From the NCBI GenBank assembly GCA_021790895.1, contig JAJYFM010000018.1, forward strand, positions 1 through 36,887: a stretch of 36,887 nt of DNA, written 5' to 3'. The translations under genes and the position numbers were made by a program. The notes beneath the pieces are model-generated. The model was not told the origin of the DNA and searched no databases. It saw only the letters and a program-made list of their open reading frames with translations. Below are positions 1-7,326 of the stretch, piece after piece (the first letter of the stretch is position 1; every line of letters starts with the position of its first letter). Source of the stretch: a bacterium. Its GTDB lineage: Bacteria > Vulcanimicrobiota > Vulcanimicrobiia > Vulcanimicrobiales > Vulcanimicrobiaceae.

Positions 1-32
1 GTAGTACGGGCGGCGCAACTGCACCGCAATAC

Positions 33-123
33 GGAGAGGTGGTCGAGCGGTTGAAGGCACCCGCCTCGAAAGCGGGCAGACGTGATGAGCGTCTCGAGAG
101 TTCGAATCTCTCCCTCTCCGCCA
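33..123 (+). tRNA. tRNA-Ser (anticodon CGA)
   Basis: A full cloverleaf can be folded. The acceptor arms are GGAGAGG (33-39) and CCTCTCC (113-119), the discriminator is G120, and CCA is encoded at 121-123. The anticodon stem CCCGC/GCGGG encloses the loop CTCGAAA, giving anticodon CGA at 67-69, which reads UCG. A long variable arm and the T-loop TTCGAAT are present, as expected for a type II serine tRNA. Confidence 0.97.
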
Positions 124-126
124 TGT

Positions 127-176
127 AGAACGCACCTCGAGCATGCCGAACGGCACGGGGTGCGTTCTCTCTATTT
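127..176 (+). terminator. Terminator-like hairpin after tRNA-Ser
   Basis: AGAACGCACC (127-136) pairs perfectly with GGTGCGTTCT (159-168), with a 22-nt loop. The following tract is only weakly T-rich (CTCTATTTC). The 3' arm GGGGTGCGTTCT recurs at 1492-1503, where it is followed by a better T-run (TTTT), so the intact terminator may originally have been continuous with the right-hand copy. Confidence 0.6.
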
Positions 177-197
177 CGCGCGCTGGGTTCTGGCGAA

Positions 198-240
198 CGG
201 ATGGTTTTCGCAATCGAGTCGCCAAGCGCAAACGCATGAA
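198..240 (+). repeat. Left copy of 43-bp perfect direct repeat
   Basis: This copy is identical to 1529-1571. It begins CGGATGGTTTTCGC and ends CGCATGAA. Just after it the reading frame continues as Met-Lys-Arg-Ser-Leu before diverging to a stop. It thus mimics the first codons (Met-Lys-Arg-Ser-Phe) of the BNR-repeat protein that begins inside the right copy. A shared 12-mer, GGGGTGCGTTCT, also precedes both copies (157-168 and 1492-1503). Confidence 0.9.
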
Positions 241-423
241 GAGATCGCTCCGTGGCAATATCGTGGGTTGCTGATCCGACAACGCCCACCGACGGGTCAA
301 CGGCGGGCATCGCTGCTGTCGAAACGGGTGAAACTAGTTGATGGGCATGTCTGGGCGAAAGCGGTCTAAGAACCACTCGCCAAGACATTGAATTTAGAAC
401 GAACTGAACTTAACGCGCCTCGC

Positions 424-1323
424 CTAAGCCCTATTCACAGGAACTACGATTACGGGTACCCGATGTAAATCGGCAAGGACGCGAAGGCGGGGTGGAAGTT
501 TTTTCTCGGTAACTAGGATTGATAATCCATTTGGAATTTTACCTTCGGCTTTTAGTTCTGCTCGTAGAAGCGCGCGGTATTTTACGCACTGATAAATGCC
601 GCGCTCTAGATCAGCGAGATTCGCGTTCGATGCCTTAACTTCCACAGCGGCGCAGCCTTTTTTATGTTTGAACAAAACGTCCACGCGGTCGGCTGATGCA
701 AATTGCCATTCGATTTTGCCGGAAGAATATGGAATGTCGTGTCCAAGTACGTCGGGGTTTTTCGAAACCCACTTCTTTAGTGCCTTATGTTGTTTACTCT
801 CGGCCTCATTTGACCAGCTTCTTTCAGGCTGCCTTTCGCGCCGACTGTTTTTTGAGCGCAGGCTGGGAATGCCGCCTTTTAGGGGTTTAAATCCATACCG
901 CTTTAGAAGGCTATCCCACTTTTGAAACTGCCACACCTCTTCCATCGTCTCCTCGGCCATCGCTTTTCGTTGCACGTCAGTCACGATTTTTGAACGGCGT
1001 TTTCCGAGATAGGATGCGAGATAGTAATCAGCACCAGTTCCGGGAATTCCCGATTTTGCATTAACAAGAATTGCGTTTAGGGGCGGAATGCGTTCGCCCT
1101 GAGTCGTCCTCATTTCTTGACATGCATCACCAACGGCACCCGCAGGGGATCCGTATTTGACCTCCATAACGTGGTCGCCCCATCCGCGCCGCTGCAGTTC
1201 TTTGTCCAATTGGCCGTATGTGATTGTTACTCCATTTTGCGCGCACCACACCAGGAGTGGGAACATACGCCTCGCGGTAGCCGGGGTCCACTCTTTGCCG
1301 TTGAGCGATTCCGGAAGCTCCAT
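424..1323 (-). CDS. PD-(D/E)XK nuclease-like protein with an N-terminal MGMT-like/winged-helix-like domain
   Basis: The protein has 299 residues. The C-terminal third shows a restriction-endonuclease-like core: Asp in RVDVLF, then a short hairpin to AAVEVKAS (the D...ExK triad), followed by a helix ending in a QCVKYRALL motif. The N-terminal region (about residues 30-105) contains ITYGQL followed by IPPLNAILVN and SGIPGTGADYYL. That arrangement resembles alkyltransferase-like or winged-helix DNA-binding modules, though this is inference. The ATG at 1323 is supported by GAGG about eight bases upstream. The gene is more AT-rich than its surroundings and stands alone between direct repeats, which suggests horizontal acquisition. 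A DNA-targeting or defence role is plausible, but no partner methylase or helicase is present. Confidence 0.75.
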   Translation of the reverse strand: MELPESLNGKEWTPATARRMFPLLVWCAQNGVTITYGQLDKELQRRGWGDHVMEVKYGSPAGAVGDACQEMRTTQGERIPPLNAILVNAKSGIPGTGADYYLASYLGKRRSKIVTDVQRKAMAEETMEEVWQFQKWDSLLKRYGFKPLKGGIPSLRSKNSRRERQPERSWSNEAESKQHKALKKWVSKNPDVLGHDIPYSSGKIEWQFASADRVDVLFKHKKGCAAVEVKASNANLADLERGIYQCVKYRALLRAELKAEGKIPNGLSILVTEKKLPPRLRVLADLHRVPVIVVPVNRA

Positions 1324-1528
1324 GCCAACCCTCGTTCCAAAGTCTAGCGATGTCGTTGGCTTGAACCGCGCGACGAGACGTTAGCCGATTCTCGGTAGCC
1401 AGCGCCTAGCCGACCGTTCGGGTTCTTTCATGGGTACGCCTCCGACTGCCGTATTCGGTTTGGTGCCAGATTTTTGGGAAAGGCCTGGCTTGGGGTGCGT
1501 TCTTTTTGCTGCGCGCGGATGTACGCAG

Positions 1529-1571
1529 CGGATGGTTTTCGCAATCGAGTCGCCAAGCGCAAACGCATGAA
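1529..1571 (+). repeat. Right copy of 43-bp perfect direct repeat
   Basis: This copy is identical to 198-240 and is offset from it by 1331 bp. It ends inside the start of the BNR-repeat protein gene: the ATG at 1567-1569 lies within the repeat. The upstream region of that gene therefore exists in two copies, and either copy could be the ancestral one. Confidence 0.9.
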
Positions 1572-4548
1572 ACGCTCGTTCGTGTTGCTCCCGATGCTCC
1601 TCGTCGCGCTTGCAGCGAGCGGTCGCTCGGCCCCGCCTCTAGGATCTATTCCATGGCGCTCGGTCGGCCCAGCGATCTCCGGTGGTCGCGCGAGCAGCGT
1701 CGCCGGAAGCAACCTCGATCCGATGTTGGTGGTGGTCGGGAGTGCGGGCGGCGGCGTTTGGCGCAGCGATGACGGTGGCTTGCACTTTCGGCCGATCTTC
1801 GACGGCGAGCCGGTCAGCGCGATCGGTGCCGTCGCAGTCGATCCCGCAAACGCAGCGACGATCTGGGTCGGCACCGGGGAAGCGAACCCGCGCAACGACG
1901 TGAGTTTAGGGAACGGACTCTATCGCAGTACGAACGCGGGTGCGAGTTGGGTGCGCTCGCTTGCGCTTCCGCAGAGTTCGATCTCGACGATTCTCGTCGA
2001 TCCACAGAATCCCACGCACGTTATCGTCGGCGTGCTCGGCAATCCGTTCGCGGCGACGAACGACCGAGGCATCTACGTCACCGACGATAACGGTGCGACC
2101 TGGCGTCACACGTTCTTTCTCGATGCACGCACCGGCATCTCCGACATGGCGATGAACCCGAAGAATCCACGGGAGATTTTCGCCGGAGCGTGGACGATGC
2201 GCCGCACCGGCTGGAGCCTGCAGAGCGGCGGCACGCTCGACGGACTCTATCGCTCGATTGACGGCGGGGCGACGTGGCAACGCGTACAGGCGCCGGGGCT
2301 GCCGAAAGGGCCGCTTGGGCGCATCGCGGTGGCGTTCGCGCCGTCGAATCCCGCGCGTATCTACGCGCTGATTCAATCGCACGCGGGGCTGCTCTGGCGC
2401 ACGAGCGATGGCGGCGCGCACTGGAGAAATGTCAGCAACGACTCGACGATCGACGAGCGTCCATTTTATTTCACGCATCTCGCCGTCGATCCGAAAAACG
2501 AGAACCATCTTTGGTCGGTATCGGTGCATTTAACCGAGAGCACCGACGGTGGCTTGCATTGGCATATTACCGGGCACGGAACGCACGGCGATCACCACGA
2601 TATTTGGATCTCCGCCGACGGCGTTCGCATGCTTGAAGCCGATGACGGCGGGCTCGCGATGAGTAACGACGGCGGCAAACAGTGGCTCTGGCGCAAGGTT
2701 CTGCCGATCTCGCAACTCTATCGCGTCGGCGTCAGCGCCGGTTGGAATTATCGTGCCTGCGTGCCGCTGCAAGATAACGGTATCTATTGCGCGCACGTGG
2801 CGATGCCCGATCCGAGCGGTTTTTCATCGAGCGCATGGCGCAACGTCGGTGGTGGCGACGGCACGGCGGCCCTTCCGGATCCGAGCGACCCGAATATCGT
2901 GTGGACGACCTCCGCCGGCGGCAATTACGATACGACGTTGCAATCGGTCGATCTCCGCAACGGGGCAACGCGCGATCTCTCGCCGTACATGCGCGACCAA
3001 AATGTCGTTCCGCCGGCGGAGTTACGGTATCGCTTTAATTGGGAGACGCCACTCGCCTTCGACCCGTTCGATGCGCATCGACTCTACACGGCGGGAGATG
3101 TGCTCTTTTCCACCACCGATCGCGGGATGCATTGGAAGGTTCGGAGCCCCGATCTCACGCTGCATGATCTCGCGCACGAACGGATGACGGGTGGGCTGAC
3201 GCTCGACGGCACCGGCGCGGAGACCAGCGATACGATTCTTACGATCGTGCCTTCGACGCTGCGGCGGGGCGAGATATGGGTCGGCACCGACGACGGACTC
3301 ATCCAACTGACACGCGACGGCGGCAAACATTGGACGAATATTACGCCGCACGGTGCGGTGCGCTTCGGGCGCTTTGCCTCGATCGCGCTCTCGCCACGGC
3401 GACCGGGATGGGCGTACGCGATCGAAGATAACCACATGATCGGCGACGCGCGCCCCTATGTTTTCCGAACGACCGATTACGGAGCGCATTGGTCGCGGAT
3501 CGACAATGGATTGCCGATTGAACCTGCGCGTTGTATTACCGTCGACCCGCGCACCGCGGGGCTGCTCTATCTCGGAATGGAGCGCGGCATCGAAGCTTCT
3601 TGGGATGGCGGCGCGCATTGGAGGCGCATTAACGGTAGCATGCCGGCGGTCTCGGTGCGCGCGATCGTCGTACAACCGCAGCGCAACGATCTGCTCGTCG
3701 CGACGCACGGGCGCGGGCTCTACATTCTCGATGACGCCTCGGCGTTGCAGGGTTTTGCGCGCGCGGCACGCCGGGGGCTTGCGTTTTTCGCCCCACGCAA
3801 ATCCTATCTCCTCAACGATGTCTCATGGTGGAATACCCGTGCCGACGGCACATCGGCACCGTACGGCGCGATCTTTTCGTACTATCAATCGACGGCGAGC
3901 GCAAAAGCGCCGCAGATTTCGATTGAGAATGCACGGGGCAAGGTGGTTCGGCATCTCTCGTTGCTGCCGAACGGTGCGGGGATGAATCGCGTCACCTGGG
4001 ATCTCAGCGAGGATCCGCCGGTTTCGTGGAAGAGCGCACCGCGTTGGAACCGCGGCTATGTCGGTGGGGCCTCGGTCGTGCCGGGAGTCTATACCGTCCG
4101 GCTCACGCTCCACGGCAAGACGTTCTCGCAGCCGCTGATCGTTGCCGGCGATCCGCGCATGCACGCATCGATCGCTGCGTATCGCGTCGCTCAGCAAGCT
4201 ACGCGGCGCGCCTTTGCTATGCTTTCGTCGATCGATACGGTCCTCAACGCCCTCGATGTGCGCGAAGCGAGGATCCGGGCGCTCCCAGCGAGCGCGAAGC
4301 GCACCGCAGCGTTGGCGCGCATCGCGGCGCTGCGCGCAAGCCTCACCTCGAGCCCGCATGCCGACCAAGACAACGATTTTCTCCGCGATCGCCTCCGCGA
4401 GCGGGTGCAGACGGAGATAGGGTCGTTGCAGACCTCGTTCGTAAGCCCAACTGCCGAACAACTGCGCGAGAATGCCGTGTTGGCGCGGTTGACCGCGCAA
4501 CGCGTCGGGCGCGTTAAGGCGTGGCTTGCGGGCGCGGAGTCCCCATAA
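1567..4548 (+). CDS. Secreted BNR/Asp-box repeat beta-propeller protein (VPS10/sialidase-like fold)
   Basis: The product has 993 residues. The ATG at 1567 is chosen because it opens a clean signal peptide (MKRSFVLLPMLLVALAASG); the open frame extends 31 codons further upstream without one. At least ten Asp-box motifs are visible, including RSDDGG, RSTNAGASW, TDDNGATW, RSIDGGATW, RTSDGGAHW, LTRDGGKHW, RTTDYGAHW and ASWDGGAHW. They indicate one or two beta-propellers over about residues 30-720. The C-terminal 270 residues contain a beta-rich segment (GVYTVRLTLHGKTFSQPL) and then a helical region. The whole matches the roughly 1000-residue WD40/YVTN/BNR glycosyl-hydrolase-like proteins of soil bacteria. 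No catalytic sialidase residues are identifiable, so the substrate is unknown. Its 3' end overlaps the convergent next gene by 35 bp. Confidence 0.88.
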   Translation: MKRSFVLLPMLLVALAASGRSAPPLGSIPWRSVGPAISGGRASSVAGSNLDPMLVVVGSAGGGVWRSDDGGLHFRPIFDGEPVSAIGAVAVDPANAATIWVGTGEANPRNDVSLGNGLYRSTNAGASWVRSLALPQSSISTILVDPQNPTHVIVGVLGNPFAATNDRGIYVTDDNGATWRHTFFLDARTGISDMAMNPKNPREIFAGAWTMRRTGWSLQSGGTLDGLYRSIDGGATWQRVQAPGLPKGPLGRIAVAFAPSNPARIYALIQSHAGLLWRTSDGGAHWRNVSNDSTIDERPFYFTHLAVDPKNENHLWSVSVHLTESTDGGLHWHITGHGTHGDHHDIWISADGVRMLEADDGGLAMSNDGGKQWLWRKVLPISQLYRVGVSAGWNYRACVPLQDNGIYCAHVAMPDPSGFSSSAWRNVGGGDGTAALPDPSDPNIVWTTSAGGNYDTTLQSVDLRNGATRDLSPYMRDQNVVPPAELRYRFNWETPLAFDPFDAHRLYTAGDVLFSTTDRGMHWKVRSPDLTLHDLAHERMTGGLTLDGTGAETSDTILTIVPSTLRRGEIWVGTDDGLIQLTRDGGKHWTNITPHGAVRFGRFASIALSPRRPGWAYAIEDNHMIGDARPYVFRTTDYGAHWSRIDNGLPIEPARCITVDPRTAGLLYLGMERGIEASWDGGAHWRRINGSMPAVSVRAIVVQPQRNDLLVATHGRGLYILDDASALQGFARAARRGLAFFAPRKSYLLNDVSWWNTRADGTSAPYGAIFSYYQSTASAKAPQISIENARGKVVRHLSLLPNGAGMNRVTWDLSEDPPVSWKSAPRWNRGYVGGASVVPGVYTVRLTLHGKTFSQPLIVAGDPRMHASIAAYRVAQQATRRAFAMLSSIDTVLNALDVREARIRALPASAKRTAALARIAALRASLTSSPHADQDNDFLRDRLRERVQTEIGSLQTSFVSPTAEQLRENAVLARLTAQRVGRVKAWLAGAESP

Positions 4549-5248
4549 GCGCCGGATCGGGAGCGGTGGTCGGGAAGGTAAACTCGTCGTATCGCGTCAC
4601 CGCGCGAACGTTGAAGGAGAAGCCGAGAGCATGTTCGGTCGCGGAGAAGACCCCGCGAACGACGACCCAGTATCCGTCGATGCTTCGATAGGTGAGCCCG
4701 ATGCGCATATCGCTGTGACTATCGCTTAACACGATATGCGCGGGGAGTCCCGTCGTCGGATCGACTTGCACCTCGCTTGGATACATGCCGGTATCGAGCG
4801 GCGTCGGCGCTATCAAAATGTGCAGAGCCGTCGGTGTCGAGTCGGGCGCGTAGCTCGGCGCGAGAAAACTGATGTAGGGAACCGACACGTCGGCGTTCGG
4901 GTCGGGCGCGGGAATGGGGAAAACGATCGGTGCGCCGCGTTTGAGCGTGATGGAGATCGCCTTGAGGTTTGCATAGTATGCAAACGTAAAACTCGAGAAC
5001 GGATCGAAATAGGGGATGATGGGGAACGCTTCGCCGGTTCGCGTCGCTCCGTGCGGAAGGTCGTGCATAACGGCAAAATTATCCGCGTTTCGCAGCGCGA
5101 CGCTCCGGTCGATCTCCTGGGATCGGCCAAGTGAGGGAACCGTGACGCTCGTTCGCTCGCGATAGGTGATATAGGTCGGCGGATGGGCGCTATACGCCAT
5201 CGCCGTGCGGTTTACGAGAAGCGCGAGCGCAAGGTCGGCACCGATCAT
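4514..5248 (-). CDS. Secreted protein of unknown function
   Basis: The product has 244 residues. I do not recognise the family. The N-terminus ([20 protein letters not shown]) is hydrophobic and could be a short signal peptide. The rest is rich in Pro, Thr and Tyr and looks beta-stranded, with [12 protein letters not shown] near the N-terminus and a closing tail [12 protein letters not shown]. The ATG at 5248 is preceded on the minus strand by GAAGAGAGAACC. It is divergent from the M20 amidohydrolase gene across 53 bp and converges with the BNR protein gene, overlapping it by 35 bp. The coding assignment rests on length and plausible composition, not on homology. Confidence 0.7.
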   Translation of the reverse strand: MIGADLALALLVNRTAMAYSAHPPTYITYRERTSVTVPSLGRSQEIDRSVALRNADNFAVMHDLPHGATRTGEAFPIIPYFDPFSSFTFAYYANLKAISITLKRGAPIVFPIPAPDPNADVSVPYISFLAPSYAPDSTPTALHILIAPTPLDTGMYPSEVQVDPTTGLPAHIVLSDSHSDMRIGLTYRSIDGYWVVVRGVFSATEHALGFSFNVRAVTRYDEFTFPTTAPDPALMGTPRPQATP

Positions 5249-5301
5249 CGGTTCTCTCTTCGGCGGAGGAGCTGCGCCCTCCGGTACCGCACATTCTCCC
5301 C

Positions 5302-6495
5302 GTGAAGAGAGCGGATCGCGTTACCCTCGACGCTCGCGTGATCGAATGGAGGCGAGCGATTCACCGTCGCCCCGAACTCGGTTTTCAGGAGTTCGAGACG
5401 CAGGCATTGATCGAACGCGAACTCGATGCGCTCGGTATCGAGCATCGTCGCGCAGCGACGACCGGCGTTGTCGCCGTCATCCACGGCGCGTTGCCCGGAC
5501 ATACCGTTGCGCTGCGTGCCGACATGGATGCCCTTCCGATCGCCGAACGAAGCGGGCTCCCGTTTGCATCGGAGATTCCCGACGTCATGCATGCCTGCGG
5601 ACACGACGCGCACGTTGCCATGTTGCTCGGCGCCGCGACGCTGCTGCAGGCGCAACATGCGGATCTGCACGGAAAGGTCGTGTTGCTCTTTCAGCCGGCG
5701 GAGGAAGGTCCGGGCGGCGCGGAGCCGATGATCGCCGAAGGCGCGCTCGAAAACCCGCGCGTCGAATGCGCGGCGATGCTGCACGTCGACGTGCGCTTGC
5801 CGACGGGTACGATCGGTGTTACGCCGGGGGCGGTGAACGCTTCAGCGGATGAATTCTCGCTCCGCATTATCGGACGCGGCGGGCATGGCGCCTATCCGCA
5901 TACCGGCGTCGATGCGATCGTCGCTGCCGCTGCGGTGGTCTCGGCGTTGCAGAGTATCGTCGCGCGCGAGATCGATCCGCTCGCCTCGGCGGTGGTGACG
6001 ATCGGTACGATCGCCGGCGGCTATCGCAATAATGCGCTCGCCGACGAAGTGGTGATGACGGGAACGTTGCGCGCGCACGACCCGTTCGTTCGCGATGCGC
6101 TCGCGCAACGCGTGGAACGAGCCGCGCGGTCGGTCGCGGAGGGCTACGGCGCGCGCGCCGAGCTCGATCTGCGCCGCGGCTATCCGCCGGTCGTCAACGA
6201 CAGCGCGCTCGCGCGCACCTTCGCACCCGTGCTTGCACGGGAGACGGGGGTCGACGTCGTCGAGGCCGCGCCGACGATGGGCGGTGAGGATTTCGCCTAT
6301 ATCGCCGAGGCGGTTCCGGGGCTTCTGATGCGCCTCGGCGTTCGGAACGAAGCGATCGGGGCGCTCCGCTCCGGGCACAGCGCCGAGTTCATCCTCGATG
6401 AGGCGGCGCTCACGCATGGGGTCGATGCGCTCGTTACCTTCGCGCTCACCTTCGGAGCCCGAGGGGCACTGAACGCGGCAAAACGCAATCCCTAG
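5302..6495 (+). CDS. M20 family metallo-amidohydrolase (N-acyl amino acid/hippurate hydrolase type)
   Basis: The 397-residue product has the full M20D layout. The N-terminal [17 protein letters not shown] is followed by [10 protein letters not shown] (about 71-80), [17 protein letters not shown] (C99, H101) and [12 protein letters not shown] (E134, E135). H161, a dimerisation insert around [13 protein letters not shown], and H359 in the C-terminal SGHSAEF complete the set. These supply the expected metal ligands and general base. Members cleave the N-acyl group from amino acids or small conjugates. The usual HxxPxxPxGTIG motif reads [12 protein letters not shown], a mild deviation. The GTG at 5302 has no clear Shine-Dalgarno sequence and is chosen because the family's conserved N-terminus follows directly. 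The substrate cannot be set from sequence. Confidence 0.93.
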   Translation: MKRADRVTLDARVIEWRRAIHRRPELGFQEFETQALIERELDALGIEHRRAATTGVVAVIHGALPGHTVALRADMDALPIAERSGLPFASEIPDVMHACGHDAHVAMLLGAATLLQAQHADLHGKVVLLFQPAEEGPGGAEPMIAEGALENPRVECAAMLHVDVRLPTGTIGVTPGAVNASADEFSLRIIGRGGHGAYPHTGVDAIVAAAAVVSALQSIVAREIDPLASAVVTIGTIAGGYRNNALADEVVMTGTLRAHDPFVRDALAQRVERAARSVAEGYGARAELDLRRGYPPVVNDSALARTFAPVLARETGVDVVEAAPTMGGEDFAYIAEAVPGLLMRLGVRNEAIGALRSGHSAEFILDEAALTHGVDALVTFALTFGARGALNAAKRNP

Positions 6496-6545
6496 TAGCT
6501 GCGACAAAAGCAGGTACTACTGAATGTGCCTTCGAAGTCTGGGAC

Positions 6546-7028
6546 ATGGACGTCTATCGGAACGAAGATCTGCCGCAGGGGTGCGCGCACTTCGAGGCTG
6601 CCATCGATCTCCCCGCGATCCCCGAGGAAGCCTTTGCGCTGCTCTGCGCGGTCGAGAAGTGGCCCGTCTGGCTACCGTTGGTCCGTAGTGCCGAGCGGCG
6701 GGGGGAAGGTGCGCTCGCCGTCGGCGATGAGATTCTTTTGCGCCTCGGCGAACCGCGTGACGAGGAGCAGCTCTTCGAGGTTCGGCGGATCGTCAGTAAC
6801 CATTGCCTGACGCTGGTCGGCGCCTACTCGACCCGGCGTCGCATCGATTTTCGCTTGGAGCGGCAGAGCAGCCGCACGCGCCTGCGCATGGCCTGGCTCT
6901 ACCCGACCTACCACGGTGCGATGGGCTCCGCGGTCGACCGCCTCTTCCGTGGCCGAACGGTCTCCACGCTGCTCGAGCGCGCCGCACAGCAGTTCCGTGG
7001 CCTCCTCGAGGCGAGTCTCGTCGCTTAG
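6546..7028 (+). CDS. SRPBCC/polyketide cyclase-like protein
   Basis: The product has 160 residues and the length and pattern of the START/SRPBCC fold. An N-terminal strand (HFEAAIDLPAIPEEAFALL) leads to the conserved W-P-x-W-L motif (KWPVWLPLVRS). Paired strands follow around EEQLFEVRRI and RRIDFRLERQSSRTRLRMAW, and a long C-terminal helix (STLLERAAQQFRGLLEA) closes the ligand cavity. There is no signal peptide. The ligand or role is not predictable. It follows the M20 gene by 50 bp and precedes the zinc-ribbon gene by 41 bp, all on the same strand, but co-transcription is not shown. The ATG at 6546 lacks a strong ribosome binding site. Confidence 0.8.
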   Translation: MDVYRNEDLPQGCAHFEAAIDLPAIPEEAFALLCAVEKWPVWLPLVRSAERRGEGALAVGDEILLRLGEPRDEEQLFEVRRIVSNHCLTLVGAYSTRRRIDFRLERQSSRTRLRMAWLYPTYHGAMGSAVDRLFRGRTVSTLLERAAQQFRGLLEASLVA

Positions 7029-7069
7029 CAGTCGTTGACCTGGAGTGCCAAACCCGCTAGAATCAGCGC

Positions 7070-7318
7070 ATGCCGCTCTATGATTACCGCTGTGATTCCT
7101 GTGGAACCGTTCGTGAGATTCGACACGGATTTGACGATCGTGTCAGCGATCCGTGTGCCGGCTGCGGCGGGACGCTCGTACGCGTCTTCAACCCCGCGCC
7201 GATTCTCTTCAAGGGTTCGGGCTTTTACGTAACCGATTCGCGCCCCTCAGGGGGATCCGCGGCGAGTTCGAGCTCCTCGGAGAGTACGAGCTCCGGCTCC
7301 GGCGAGAGCGCCGCTTGA
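7070..7318 (+). CDS. FmdB-type zinc ribbon protein
   Basis: The product has 82 residues. The N-terminus MPLYDYRCDSCG and the later CAGCGG supply two CxxC knuckles, spaced as in the FmdB_2/CxxC_CxxC_SSSS family. The segment NPAPILFKGSGFYVTD is also a hallmark of that family. The C-terminal tail is Ser/Gly-rich and low in complexity, as is common there. Members are small putative regulators or chaperone-like proteins of unsettled function, originally noted beside formamidase genes. The ATG at 7070 is the only sensible start. The gene converges on the methyltransferase gene with 8 bp between the stop codons. Confidence 0.92.
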   Translation: MPLYDYRCDSCGTVREIRHGFDDRVSDPCAGCGGTLVRVFNPAPILFKGSGFYVTDSRPSGGSAASSSSSESTSSGSGESAA

Positions 7319-7326
7319 AGCGTCGC

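Larger units (their letters stand above)
157..1528. mobile_element. Putative small integrated segment downstream of tRNA-Ser, bounded by direct repeats
   Basis: The segment lies between two imperfect copies of a roughly 80-bp sequence (157-240 and 1492-1571) that contain a 43-bp perfect core. It holds a single gene (minus strand, 424-1323) whose base composition is visibly more AT-rich than its neighbours. The left copy begins in the terminator of tRNA-Ser, a typical integration neighbourhood. No integrase, transposase or terminal inverted repeats are visible, so mobility is inferred from the repeats, composition and position only. The stretches 241-423 and 1324-1491 inside it hold no gene I can support. 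Tandem duplication followed by insertion, or recombination between paralogous 5' ends, are alternatives. Confidence 0.5.

Noticed and set aside
82-369. Open frame running through tRNA-Ser into the left repeat
   Set aside because: It starts inside the tRNA gene and has no ribosome binding site or recognisable content.
157-1571. A search for an integrase or transposase within the repeat-bounded segment
   Set aside because: The only gene lacks the R-H-R-Y or DDE pattern, and the remaining gaps are too short for a recombinase.
6494-6518. Hairpin AGTAGCTGC/GCAGGTACT after the M20 gene
   Set aside because: The stem has a mismatch and no U-tract, so I do not call it a terminator.
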